The notes beneath the pieces are model-generated. The model searched no databases. It was not told the origin of the DNA and saw nothing but the letters and a program-made list of their open reading frames with translations. A stretch of 64,000 nt of DNA from Desulfoscipio geothermicus. GTDB lineage: Bacteria; Bacillota; Desulfotomaculia; Desulfotomaculales; Desulfallaceae. The DNA lies in NCBI GenBank assembly GCA_016841205.1, contig JAENZP010000005.1, positions 62,001 to 126,000 of the forward strand. The letters are read 5' to 3'. Below, piece after piece: positions 7,600 through 15,971 of this stretch. Numbering within the stretch: position 1 is the first letter of the stretch; every line of letters begins with the position of its first letter. The translations under genes were made by a program, and so were the position numbers.

Positions 7600-9057
7600 T
7601 TACTCTGCTTCTATATCGGAATCTTGTTGGACTTGTAAAATACTTGTATCATAATTTCGCATAATAATCTTGACTCTAGAGCCCTGTCCGGCTTCACTCT
7701 TCACCTCTATCTTCCAATCATGAAGCACAGCAATTTGAAAACATATGGACAGTCCGAGTCCCAAACCATTCTGCCCGGTTCTAGCTTCATCCGTAGTATA
7801 AAATGGCTCGAACAGCTTGGCGAGTGCCTCCGGGGGAATCCCTATTCCTTCATCACTTACAAAGACCCCACTCTGCACCGCTTGTCTGAATACGCCTAAG
7901 GTAATATTGCTATTTTTAGGGGAGGCTTTCAAGGCATTCTCCAGCAGATTCCCAAGTAAAATAGCACACAACTCTCGATCCCCATAGAATTCATAATCAT
8001 CCGGTTCAATGAGCAGCTTTATTTGCTCTTTTTCCAGCCTTATACTGAATGATTGCGCTACTTGGGCAAAAATTTCCTGGGCGCTAAGTCTTTTCAGATT
8101 GAGACTTGATTGTCTTAGCTTGACCAGCTTCAGCATGCTTTCCGAAAGATGCTGAATCCGCTTGCCTTCCCGGCAAATATTGTCAATACTGATTTTAAAA
8201 TACTCCGGGGTTAAATCCTGCGTTTTTAATAGTTCGGAATAGCCAATAATCGAAGTTAGTGGTGTTCGTAGTTCATGGGTAAATTTATCGATAAATTGCT
8301 GCTTCTGCTGAGCAGCTTCATTTAATTCCTCCACTTTATGCTGAATGAGGTCGGCCATGCGGTTGAAGCTCCGGGCTAGAATACCTATTTCATCGTTATA
8401 ATCATAGATAACCCGTTGTGAATAAGTCCCCTCAGCAATTTCCTGAGCACTTCGCGTAAGTTCTTCCAGCGGATGGGTAATCCTCCTGCTGATAAGGTAG
8501 ATACAAAAACCAAAAAGCAGACATGCGCAAAGAGCGATCGCTATAAATGCGACATATTCCTTTTGTCTTTTCGCATAGATGCTGCTGATATCTTTGATGT
8601 AACTGACGTAAATATCTTCTCCGCCCACTGTAAGCAAAGACGAGACAAACAGATAGCTTTTATCTCCCCGATCGCGAATGATATAGTTCTGCACGCCATG
8701 CTTCATTTTCTGTAACTCAGCCCGACTTGAGCCCAGTTCCCCGGGAAAATTCTGATAGAAAGCCTTACGATCCTGACGCAATACTTCCAGATAAGAGCCT
8801 GGCAGCATCACATTACGTGTATAGCTGGCCACATAATTACGCAGTATTTGCAGCTCAAAACCTTCGGTATTGGCAATCTTGTCTTGAAGGAGAACTCCAA
8901 TCGCTGAACTCAAGGTCTGCTGTTGTTCCAAAACTCTGCTCAGCTCGCCTCGCAGCTCTGAAGAATGACTGCTTTCAATGATCGCAATGCCCAAAATAAT
9001 GAAAATCGCAATAAAGAGAAGCAAAGACCATAAGACCATCTTTTTCCACAATTTCAT
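7600..9057 (-). CDS. Membrane sensor histidine kinase
   Basis: About 485 residues. A transmembrane helix near residues 5-27, an extracytoplasmic sensor of about 130 residues, a second helix (IAIALCACLLFGFCIYLIS), a HAMP linker, a HisKA domain with the phospho-histidine in FTHELRTPLTSIIGY, and a HATPase domain with NLLENALKAS, DEGIGIP and GLGLGLSICFQI. The ATG at 9057 follows AAAGGA; the open frame upstream runs into the IS-like remnant and is not counted. It heads the kinase-lipoprotein-regulator operon. The signal sensed is not evident. Confidence 0.92.
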   Translation of the reverse strand: MKLWKKMVLWSLLLFIAIFIILGIAIIESSHSSELRGELSRVLEQQQTLSSAIGVLLQDKIANTEGFELQILRNYVASYTRNVMLPGSYLEVLRQDRKAFYQNFPGELGSSRAELQKMKHGVQNYIIRDRGDKSYLFVSSLLTVGGEDIYVSYIKDISSIYAKRQKEYVAFIAIALCACLLFGFCIYLISRRITHPLEELTRSAQEIAEGTYSQRVIYDYNDEIGILARSFNRMADLIQHKVEELNEAAQQKQQFIDKFTHELRTPLTSIIGYSELLKTQDLTPEYFKISIDNICREGKRIQHLSESMLKLVKLRQSSLNLKRLSAQEIFAQVAQSFSIRLEKEQIKLLIEPDDYEFYGDRELCAILLGNLLENALKASPKNSNITLGVFRQAVQSGVFVSDEGIGIPPEALAKLFEPFYTTDEARTGQNGLGLGLSICFQIAVLHDWKIEVKSEAGQGSRVKIIMRNYDTSILQVQQDSDIEAE

Positions 9058-9097
9058 TCCAGTGTCCTTTCGAATATGCACTCTCTTTTCAATCATG

Positions 9098-9118
9098 ACC
9101 ACCCGCTAAGCGGGTGGT
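9098..9118. mobile_element. IS200/IS605-like terminal hairpin
   Basis: ACCACCCGCT (9098-9107) and AGCGGGTGGT (9109-9118) are perfect complements around one base. Hairpins of this kind next to a TnpB-like open frame are typical ends of IS200/IS605 elements. Placement just upstream of the kinase start suggests the element's end contributed to the present kinase leader. Confidence 0.5.
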
Positions 9119-9166
9119 TTGCTTGGTTTGCTCTAGCCATATAAGGGCCTGATACTAGCCCAGCTT

Positions 9167-9402
9167 TTACCTTAAAAATCCCAAAGCACCTGCGGATAGC
9201 TGCATGCCGATTCTTTGAGCCACTTTAGGTGCCAATACGATGTTTCTTCTGCGCACTGATTTTTGCAAACGAGAAAGGTCTTCAAGCAAGCGTTCTTCCT
9301 GCAATCTATCTATTGATTTTTCCTTTGATTCTTCTTTATATTTCTTTTTGATATGGTCATTATATCTAGCAAGGTTTAGACAGGCAATACCGTCAGCTTT
9401 CG
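9167..9402 (-). pseudogene. TnpB-like C-terminal fragment (IS200/IS605 remnant)
   Basis: An open frame of about 78 codons with no start and a stop just upstream. It begins KADGIACLNLARYNDHIKKK, which resembles the ADxxAxxNIAR end of TnpB/OrfB proteins, then runs through a charged stretch to a TAA at 9167-9169. The adjacent terminal hairpin at 9098-9118 supports an IS200/IS605 remnant. The N-terminal majority, including the RuvC-like core, is missing. The assignment rests on a short motif, so another transposase family is possible. Confidence 0.5.
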
Positions 9403-9424
9403 ATCATTCTAGAATAGTAAAAAC

Positions 9425-9468
9425 AATAAACACCCCTGCTCGGAGTGCCACAAATAGTTAAGATGCAT
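9425..9468. repeat. Direct repeat copy 2, orphan riboswitch terminator
   Basis: 40 of 44 bases match 3454-3497. On the minus strand it forms CACTCC/GGGGTG around GAGCA and then TTTATTGTTTTT, nine bases after the folK stop, so it now serves as the folate-operon terminator. The rest of the TPP aptamer is absent. Confidence 0.85.
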
Positions 9469-9476
9469 ATAAATTT

Positions 9477-9998
9477 TTATTTATCAGCATATATTTCTTG
9501 TTCTTTCGCCAGACGCCCGGCTAAAATCCGCGCCTTTTCGCCGCCAACAACCAACCCGGGATTTAAATCCGCAAGTGGTACCATAACAAATGCACGCTGA
9601 TCCATTCGTGGATGCGGCACTTGCAAGTCGGGCTCGCTGATAATTTGATCCCCATACACCAAGATATCCAGATCCACGGTGCGTGGGCCCCAGCGGATCA
9701 CCCGCACCCGGCCCAGGTCGTTCTCAATTTGCTGTAAACCGTCCAGCAGCTGCCGGGGAGTTAAAGTGGTGCTCACCTCGGCCACGGTATTAATAAAGTA
9801 ATCTTGGTCGGCATAACCCACCGGTGCGGTTCGGTAAAAGGGCGCTACAGCTTCCACCGTCAGACCAGGTATTTCATCCAACCGCTTAAGCGCCTCGACA
9901 ATGGTCGCCCGACTGTCGCCAATGTTAGAACCTAAACCAATGTAGCAACGCACTGGCCGGTCTGCCCCCTGTGTTTTTGTACCATACGGCGCATTCAC
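9477..9998 (-). CDS. folK: HPPK, 6-hydroxymethyl-dihydropterin pyrophosphokinase
   Basis: Transfers pyrophosphate from ATP to hydroxymethyl-dihydropterin in folate synthesis. 173 residues with the family motifs YIGLGSNIGD, RTAPVGYADQDYFINTV, VRVIRWGPRTVDLDIL and PHPRMDQRAFVMVPL. The start at 9998 overlaps the folB stop by four bases, indicating translational coupling. It is the last gene of the folP-folB-folK run, the same order as in Bacillus. The repeat-derived terminator follows at once. Confidence 0.96.
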   Translation of the reverse strand: MNAPYGTKTQGADRPVRCYIGLGSNIGDSRATIVEALKRLDEIPGLTVEAVAPFYRTAPVGYADQDYFINTVAEVSTTLTPRQLLDGLQQIENDLGRVRVIRWGPRTVDLDILVYGDQIISEPDLQVPHPRMDQRAFVMVPLADLNPGLVVGGEKARILAGRLAKEQEIYADK

Positions 9999-10432
9999 TG
10001 CCCGCCCACCGCCTCTGCTTGGGAACGAACGATTTCCACGGCCATATAGCTAAATTGCCCCGGTACGGGGGCAGCGGGCTTTTTAACCCGCACCAACACC
10101 TGCTGCACGGCAAATTGCTGCAGCAATTTGCCGGTAATACTCTCAGCCACCGTTTCAATTAATTTGCTGGGCGCGCCGGTTACCACCTGACGCACTACCT
10201 CATACACATCGGCATAGCTCACTGTTTTGTCGGGGTCATCACTTTCCCCCGCTAAGCGCAAATTTAATTTAAGTTCCACGTCCACCACGAACTGCTGTCC
10301 CAACTCCCTTTCCTGAGGCAATACACCGTGGTACCCGTAAAAGGTCATGCCGCTCATTATTATTTTATCCAGGTAAAACACCGCCTTCCGCTGAATAGCA
10401 GCTCGTACTATTCTATTACCGTACCACTGCAT
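9995..10432 (-). CDS. folB: Dihydroneopterin aldolase
   Basis: Converts dihydroneopterin to hydroxymethyl-dihydropterin and glycolaldehyde. The core begins LDKIIMSGMTFYGYHGVLP and carries the catalytic glutamate in PQERELGQQF and the lysine in VRVKKPAAP. The start is uncertain: the ATG at 10432 adds about 20 unusual residues and overlaps folP; a GTG at 10381 has GGAAGG too close; a CTG at 10372 would give the family-typical N-terminus at good spacing. I list the longest form. Co-transcribed with folP and folK. Confidence 0.92.
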   Translation of the reverse strand: MQWYGNRIVRAAIQRKAVFYLDKIIMSGMTFYGYHGVLPQERELGQQFVVDVELKLNLRLAGESDDPDKTVSYADVYEVVRQVVTGAPSKLIETVAESITGKLLQQFAVQQVLVRVKKPAAPVPGQFSYMAVEIVRSQAEAVGGQ

Positions 10433-11597
10433 CGGTCATCCGGGCAGCCCTGACCATTTCCTTGACATCATGAACCCGGACGATATCCGCTCCATTGGCT
10501 ATACCCAAAGCCACGGTGGCACCGGTGCCCTCTATTCGCTGGTCAAAAGGTAGATCCAGGACTTTACCGATCATGGATTTTCGAGAAGTGCCCAGCAATA
10601 CGGGCAGCCCCAAGCAATCCAGCTCTCTCAAGCGGCGTAGTACCTCAAGGTTTTGCTCTGCTGTCTTGCCCAAACCAATACCGGGGTCAATAATTATATT
10701 TTCCCTGGCTATCCCGGCCTGCTCCGCCATAGCTATGCTCTCCCGGAGAAATTGCACCATATCGCCCATCAAATCGCGGTAGGCGGTATCATGCTGGTTA
10801 TGCATCAGCACCAGAGGCACCTGGTATTCAGCCACCACGGAGGCCATATCACGATCCGCCCGCAGCGCCCACTGATCGTTAATTATATGAGCCCCCACCT
10901 CCAAGGCACGCCGGGCCACCAACGCTTTAGTGGTATCTATACTGATGGGCACGCTGATTTCACGCACCAGCACCTCCAGTACAGGTATTACCCGGTCCAG
11001 TTCCTCTTCCACGCTAACCGGTGTATAACCGGGGCGGGTGGATTCGCCACCCAGGTCTATAATATCCGCGCCGTCATCTACCAAGTGGCGGGCCCAAGCT
11101 AAAGCAGCATCAATATTATTATGCCTACCCCCATCGGAAAAAGAATCGGGCGTAACATTAAGGATGCCCATCACCAGCGTCCTTTCCCCCAGGGGCAGTT
11201 TTTTATCCCGGCAGATTAGCTCCCTGGGGGGTCGACCGCCCAGGTTATTGATTAATTCTTCCAGCCGGTCGGCCAGAACGGCCAGCTGGAAGGGCTGCAT
11301 GCGCAATTTCTTTATAACCGCCCAGTATTGTTTTTCATTACCCATCAGCAGCACATCGGTTTTTTCCACAGAGGAGTCTACCGTCCCCCTGGCAACAGCG
11401 GCATCGGCACCTTTGCCAAGCATTTCCTGTTTGATTATATTAGCCTGTCTGGGGGCCAGGTCATATATTTTTATCAACCGGTGCAGCGCTTTAGGTGACA
11501 TGACAGCGCTACCGGTTGCGTCCACACCTACTTTTTTAAATTCCTCTATTATCCCGTTCCGGTGCGGAACTACCAAGCTATGCATATTAAACGACAC
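10416..11597 (-). CDS. folP: Dihydropteroate synthase with N-terminal extension
   Basis: Condenses hydroxymethyl-dihydropterin diphosphate with p-aminobenzoate. The catalytic barrel starts near residue 139: GILNVTPDSFSDGG, IIDLGGESTRPG, PISIDTTKALVARRAL, DPGIGLGKTAEQN, LLGTSRKSMIG and VRVHDVKEM. In front lies an extension of about 125 residues with no motif I recognise, starting MSFNMHSLVVPHRNG. Usual DHPS length is about 270-280 residues, so 393 is long. The extension is in frame with no internal stop, and its codon use does not look different from the barrel. Confidence 0.95.
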   Translation of the reverse strand: MSFNMHSLVVPHRNGIIEEFKKVGVDATGSAVMSPKALHRLIKIYDLAPRQANIIKQEMLGKGADAAVARGTVDSSVEKTDVLLMGNEKQYWAVIKKLRMQPFQLAVLADRLEELINNLGGRPPRELICRDKKLPLGERTLVMGILNVTPDSFSDGGRHNNIDAALAWARHLVDDGADIIDLGGESTRPGYTPVSVEEELDRVIPVLEVLVREISVPISIDTTKALVARRALEVGAHIINDQWALRADRDMASVVAEYQVPLVLMHNQHDTAYRDLMGDMVQFLRESIAMAEQAGIARENIIIDPGIGLGKTAEQNLEVLRRLRELDCLGLPVLLGTSRKSMIGKVLDLPFDQRIEGTGATVALGIANGADIVRVHDVKEMVRAARMTDAVVR

Positions 11598-11648
11598 TTA
11601 TAATTCCCCCGTAATTGTTATGTAACCCTATCACGATTATTATTGAAT

Positions 11649-12242
11649 CTAATATAAAAGCATACCAGCGGTTTCCATACGGCTGATTTTGTAACATTCG
11701 TCCCTGGCAGCGCAGCGGCTGCAGGGGCGGGCTAAATCATCGGCCCGGCAGATGTATTGACCTAAAGGGCCGGCTTCGGTGCCACCGGTACGGTGTTCGC
11801 GAATAGCCCTAGAGATAATCCCTTGCTCAGCATTATTAAATCCGGCCCGGTCCAGCACCTCACCAGCCATTCGGGCACCTGCAGCGGCGTGGTTTTCGCC
11901 GGTTTGATATTCCACCCAGCGGGCTATGTCATGCAACAAACCGGCGGCATAAATTATTTCTTTGACTTGCATTAGCATGCCCGGCGCTGTCGCACCGTCT
12001 TGAAGACCCGGATCGTCAAATATTTTGAGTAAAGGCAGGTTCCCCGACATGCCAATGGCTACCCCTTCACCCATGGAGCACTCTTCCAGCACAATCATAT
12101 AAGTGATCCGGGCTACATCCAGCATATGTTGTAAATCATGCCTGCAAAAGCGCCTGTTTAGCTCGCAAATGGCATTGCGCTCGACACATTCCCCATACCA
12201 GGGGTCAAGTAATATACGATTCACCCGGTGCAAAAGATTCAC
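11649..12242 (-). CDS. HD-domain phosphohydrolase-like protein
   Basis: 197 residues with the HD metal motif split as CRHDLQHMLDVARI near residue 33 and LLHDIARWVEY near residue 103, followed by ENHAAAGA and REHR. A cysteine cluster (CSRCAARDEC) near residues 177-186 lies after the HD domain and could bind metal. It lies upstream of folP in the same direction with a gap of about 50 bases, so it may be co-transcribed with the folate genes. Substrate unknown; HD proteins of this size often act on nucleotides. Confidence 0.75.
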   Translation of the reverse strand: MNLLHRVNRILLDPWYGECVERNAICELNRRFCRHDLQHMLDVARITYMIVLEECSMGEGVAIGMSGNLPLLKIFDDPGLQDGATAPGMLMQVKEIIYAAGLLHDIARWVEYQTGENHAAAGARMAGEVLDRAGFNNAEQGIISRAIREHRTGGTEAGPLGQYICRADDLARPCSRCAARDECYKISRMETAGMLLY

Positions 12243-12362
12243 TCCTGTTGATCTTTTTTACCACCTGTGCATCAGTAATGCACTGACTTTTATAACAAAA
12301 AAAAAGGATTACTCCATTTTTGTTTCAATTACTAACTATCCTGTCCATTTCCGTCAGCACCG

Positions 12363-12809
12363 CTATTTCGAGTAGCCCCCATAGGGACGGCCTTCCTTAC
12401 TTATCCTGGATACATTACTACTCCGGCACTGGGGACAGGTTATTTCTGAACCGCGTGCCCCCACGCCACACGACAATTCCCACCGGTGACCACAGTCTAA
12501 GCATGTAAAGTAGCGCACCACAATTTCAAAGTGTCCGCCTTCAACACGTATAGCTTTACCTTCCAACAGCGCTATAGCTACCTTACCACGGGCGGAGGAT
12601 AATATACGGTGGTATGTGGGCCTGGATATGCCCATTTTTTCAGCACAGCCCTCCTGTTCCAAGCCAAGCAAATCTTTTAGTCTTATAGCTTCCAATTCTT
12701 CTACCGTCAGCTGAACAACCTCAAGCTCACTAACAGGTATCCCGGCCGGTTTAAAAAAAGTCATCTCGGGCATAAACTCAACCCGGCGACATTTAGGTGG
12801 TCTGGACAT
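12363..12809 (-). CDS. DUF134 family helix-turn-helix protein
   Basis: About 149 residues. The N-terminus MSRPPKCRRVEFMPEMTFFK and the middle segment LTVEELEAIRLKDL followed by GISRPTYHRILSSAR form the sigma-70 region-4-like HTH that defines DUF134. The last 45 residues form a zinc-ribbon-like pair (CLDCGHRW ... CPQCRSSNV). The ATG at 12809 has GGAGTG upstream. Neighbours are fhs and the HD gene. A DNA-binding role is inferred from the fold. Confidence 0.85.
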   Translation of the reverse strand: MSRPPKCRRVEFMPEMTFFKPAGIPVSELEVVQLTVEELEAIRLKDLLGLEQEGCAEKMGISRPTYHRILSSARGKVAIALLEGKAIRVEGGHFEIVVRYFTCLDCGHRWELSCGVGARGSEITCPQCRSSNVSRISKEGRPYGGYSK

Positions 12810-12964
12810 AATAATGCACTCCATTCATGTATTTAAAATGTTCAGGATTTTCACCCGTTACAGTTAAACTATATTCATATGATAGTTCTGTTAAAAACAG
12901 TCTTTCTCCTGCCGGGTATTATTAAAATAACGCATAAAAGCAATAAATAGCTCATTTTTTCGAT

Positions 12965-12998
12965 AAAGAAAAGATCCCCAAGAGGGGATCTTTTCTTT
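12965..12998 (-). terminator. Terminator of fhs
   Basis: A perfect 15-bp stem (12965-12979 with 12984-12998) around AAGA, with a U-rich 3' side on the minus strand. It follows the fhs stop immediately. Confidence 0.92.
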
Positions 12999-12999
12999 A

Positions 13000-14766
13000 T
13001 TAGAACAGGCCCATCACTTGACCGGTTTCAGTGTTAACATCGATTCTACGGTAAGCCGGGTCAGAACCGGTACCGGGCATTAGGCTGATGGAACCGGCCA
13101 TCGGGCAGAGGAACTTGGCACCGGCATAAATCAGAACATCACGTATTGGCAATACCCAGCCCTTGGGCACGCCCTTCAGTGAGGGGTCATGGGTCAAGCT
13201 GAGGTGAGTTTTTACCATCATAGTAGCAAAATCTTTATAATCCGGATTTTCTTCGAACGCACGGGCCTTGGCTTCGGCTTCCGGCGTCCAACTTACACCG
13301 TCGGCACCGTATACTTCCCTGGCGATAAGATCCACTCTCTGGCGCAGAGGCATTTCCAGCGGGTAGAGGTACTTGAAGTCAACTTTGTCATTGCAAGCAT
13401 CGATAACGGCATCAGCCAGTTCCAGCGCACCCTCACCACCCTTAAGCCAGTGCTCAGACCAAGCGCAGCGAGCTCCGGCTGCCTCGGCAGCGCGGCGCAC
13501 CGCCATGATTTCGTCCTTGGTATCAGTGCTAAATGAGTTGATACAAACCACTGGTTTGATACCGGATTTACGTACGGTATTGATGTGGTGCACCAGGTTC
13601 TCGCAGCCCTTTTCAACCAGGCCAATGTTTTCCTTGACATATTCTTCAGGCAGCGGGCGACCGGCGACAACTTTGGGGCCGCCACCATGCATTTTGAGCG
13701 CCCGAATGGTGGTAGTGAGCACGGAAACGTTGGGAACGTGACCGCTAAAGCGGCACTTGACATTCCAGAACTTCTCAAAACCGATATCAGCAGCGAATCC
13801 ACTCTCAGTGACATGGTAGTCAAACATTTTCAGCCCAATACGGTCGGCAATGATGGAGGACTGCCCAATAGCAATGTTGGCAAACGGACCGGCATGTACC
13901 AGTACAGGTTGATATTCGGCAGTGCTCATCAGCGTCGGGTTGATGGCATTGCGCATAAAAGCGGTCATAGCACCGGCCACTTCCAGATCAGAGGTGGTTA
14001 CGGGATTACCCTTCTTGTCATAAGCCACGATAATCTTGCCGATACGATCCCGCATGTCTTTTAAATCCCTGGCTACGGCGAGAATGGCCATAATCTCGGA
14101 ACTTACGGCAATGGCAAACCTGGACTGCATAGTAAAGCCGTCCATCCTACCGCCTATACCGATAATAATGTTCCGCAAGGCCTGGGCACAGAAGTCAATG
14201 ACCCAGCCTATTTCCACCCGGGTGGGATCGACATTCAGTCGGCGCAGGTTCCGTTTGGCCAGTTCGGCATCATCATAGTTCCTTTCGTGCTGCATCCTGG
14301 CCGTGAGGGCCACCATGGCCAGGTTATGAGCGTTCATAATATCGTTCAAGTCACCGGTTAGACCAAGGGAAAACTCGGTCATGGGGATAGCCAGCGCGTT
14401 GCCACCACCGGCTGCAGTACCCTTAATGTTCATGGTGGGGCCACCAGAGGGCTGGCGGATAGCCGCTCCAACGTTCATGCCACGTTTACCAAGACCTTCC
14501 GTTATGCCCATGGTTGTTGTTGTTTTACCTTCGCCCAGCGGAGTAGGGGTAATAGCGGTAACTTCGATGAATTTGCCGTCCGGCTTGTCTTTCAGACGGT
14601 CAATAATTTTCATGAAGTCCAACTTGCAAATTCTACCGTAAGGAATTACTTCATCCTTTTGTAAGCCTAGCTTCTCCTGCCATTCGTAAGGCATAGGCAT
14701 ATTTTTCTCCGCCTGTTCGGCGATTTCATAGTCCTTTAATTTAGTTGCATCGTAAGGCAATTTCAA
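13000..14766 (-). CDS. fhs: Formate-tetrahydrofolate ligase
   Basis: ATP-dependent formation of 10-formyl-tetrahydrofolate, a step of the methyl branch of the Wood-Ljungdahl pathway and of general one-carbon supply. The P-loop [45 protein letters not shown] and the C-terminal [15 protein letters not shown] are all intact. Length is about 588 residues, somewhat longer than the usual 557-560, with an extra N-terminal segment. I prefer a TTG at 14766 behind GAGAGGAG; a TTG at 14799 is also in frame. It is monocistronic, with its own promoter and terminator. Confidence 0.97.
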   Translation of the reverse strand: MKLPYDATKLKDYEIAEQAEKNMPMPYEWQEKLGLQKDEVIPYGRICKLDFMKIIDRLKDKPDGKFIEVTAITPTPLGEGKTTTTMGITEGLGKRGMNVGAAIRQPSGGPTMNIKGTAAGGGNALAIPMTEFSLGLTGDLNDIMNAHNLAMVALTARMQHERNYDDAELAKRNLRRLNVDPTRVEIGWVIDFCAQALRNIIIGIGGRMDGFTMQSRFAIAVSSEIMAILAVARDLKDMRDRIGKIIVAYDKKGNPVTTSDLEVAGAMTAFMRNAINPTLMSTAEYQPVLVHAGPFANIAIGQSSIIADRIGLKMFDYHVTESGFAADIGFEKFWNVKCRFSGHVPNVSVLTTTIRALKMHGGGPKVVAGRPLPEEYVKENIGLVEKGCENLVHHINTVRKSGIKPVVCINSFSTDTKDEIMAVRRAAEAAGARCAWSEHWLKGGEGALELADAVIDACNDKVDFKYLYPLEMPLRQRVDLIAREVYGADGVSWTPEAEAKARAFEENPDYKDFATMMVKTHLSLTHDPSLKGVPKGWVLPIRDVLIYAGAKFLCPMAGSISLMPGTGSDPAYRRIDVNTETGQVMGLF

Positions 14767-14875
14767 GCTCTCCTCTCGATTATCCTTTTGTAACCCCAAT
14801 GATTATGGCTACTCGTCCCATATTTAGCCCCCTTTGCTAAGGTTCTCTTTTTATATGCGTATTACTAGCTAAACC

Positions 14876-14904
14876 AGAATACTTTGACTGTATTAGCATG
14901 TCAA
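14876..14904 (-). promoter_or_regulatory. SigA-type promoter of fhs
   Basis: On the minus strand TTGACA (14899-14904) and TATTCT (14876-14881) are separated by 17 bases. It lies about 110 bases upstream of the fhs start. No tetrahydrofolate riboswitch was recognised between it and the gene. Confidence 0.7.
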
Positions 14905-14950
14905 AAAAATGCGCTACTTTTTAGATTGTTAAAAAATAAATAAAATTATT

Positions 14951-15349
14951 CTAATTTTCATTAGTTACCCGCTGGAGAAACTTGTCGGCCTGTACAATAA
15001 ATCGTTCATGGGTCCCTCGCCCGACCAGCCGCTTATCGTCGTGGGCCTGCACATCAAAAACCAACCGCCGTCCATCTATCTCCAGCAGCCTGGACTGAGC
15101 CCGAACATAACCACCTACAGGAGTGGCGGCCATGTGTTCCACATCCACCTTGATACCCACTGTGGTATAACCTTCGGGCAGCATAGGATCCACAGAACTT
15201 AATGCTGCTTTTTCCATTAGCCCAATCATGGCGGGAGTGGCAAACACACTAATACCGCCGCTTCCGTAAGCAATAGCGGTATTTTTATCACTAACCTCCG
15301 TTTGAGCTGTACCAATTAAGCCTGTAATAATATTATCAGTCAAGGACAT
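14951..15349 (-). CDS. Thioesterase, FlK/hot-dog type
   Basis: About 132 residues of the hot-dog fold. Markers are VFATPAMIGLMEKAA with the conserved glutamate, EGYTTVGIKVDVEHMAATPVG with the histidine, and VGRGTHERFIV. This resembles the fluoroacetyl-CoA thioesterase-like group, widespread in anaerobes and usually annotated as general thioesterase. The ATG at 15349 follows GAGGTG; a GTG three codons earlier lies within that site. The acyl-CoA substrate is not known. Confidence 0.85.
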   Translation of the reverse strand: MSLTDNIITGLIGTAQTEVSDKNTAIAYGSGGISVFATPAMIGLMEKAALSSVDPMLPEGYTTVGIKVDVEHMAATPVGGYVRAQSRLLEIDGRRLVFDVQAHDDKRLVGRGTHERFIVQADKFLQRVTNEN

Positions 15350-15485
15350 AAGCTTCACCTCAACTTTGTTACGCGGTTTAATCTACCGCCAGTTTAAATG
15401 TTTTGTTTTCCACATGGTTTCGCAATTTCCTGCAAGAAACGACATTTTTCTTTTTTCATTAATTTTTTCATTTCCTTATTAGAAC

Positions 15486-15513
15486 AAAAAAGCAGCTCTT
15501 TGGCTGCTTTTTA
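15486..15513 (-). terminator. Terminator of the ftsH-ndk operon
   Basis: Stem AAAAAGCAGC/GCTGCTTTTT around a six-base loop, overlapping the ndk stop codon, with U-rich 3' side on the minus strand. Confidence 0.85.
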
Positions 15514-15960
15514 TTCATAAATCCAGCTATCTAATTCTTTTTTGTATTCAATAATTTCCTCCGGTGCAAAAAACAGCCCTAATTCCCTGGCCGCACTTTC
15601 AAGAGAATCCGAACTGTGCACCACATTGCGGCCAATATCCATGCCAAAGTCTCCACGGATCGTTCCCTGGGCAGCATCCAGCGGGTCAGTGGTCCCCATC
15701 ATTTCCCGCACCGTGCCTACTGTGTCTTTGCCTTCCAGCGCCATAGCAACCACCGGACTGGAAGTAATGTACTCTACCAGGGGTTCAAAAAACGGCTTAC
15801 CTTTATGTTCCCCGTAATGAAGCTCAGCTAGTTCCCTGGGGATCTGTAGCATTTTTAGGCCAACAATCTTCAGCCCTTTTTTTTCAAGACGGGATATAAT
15901 TTCCCCTACCAGATTTCTTTGCACGCCATCTGGTTTAACCATAACGTAAGTCCGTTCCAA
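15511..15960 (-). CDS. ndk: Nucleoside-diphosphate kinase
   Basis: Balances NTP pools through a phosphohistidine intermediate. About 149 residues with [20 protein letters not shown] at the N-terminus, MALEGKDTV, and RNVVHSSDS containing the catalytic histidine. The TTG at 15960 gives the family N-terminus and stands six bases after AGGGGGG; the TTG at 15966 is too close to that site. It begins 12 bases after the ftsH stop and shares its transcript. Confidence 0.96.
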   Translation of the reverse strand: MERTYVMVKPDGVQRNLVGEIISRLEKKGLKIVGLKMLQIPRELAELHYGEHKGKPFFEPLVEYITSSPVVAMALEGKDTVGTVREMMGTTDPLDAAQGTIRGDFGMDIGRNVVHSSDSLESAARELGLFFAPEEIIEYKKELDSWIYE

Positions 15961-15971
15961 CGACAACCCCC

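Noticed and set aside
11038-11625. Open frame of 195 codons on the plus strand opposite folP
   Set aside because: It is fully contained in the opposite strand of a strongly supported gene, has no ribosome binding site and its product is Ser-rich shadow sequence.
14767-14950. A tetrahydrofolate riboswitch upstream of fhs
   Set aside because: I looked for the conserved THF aptamer segments and did not find them; only a SigA-type promoter and a short leader are visible.
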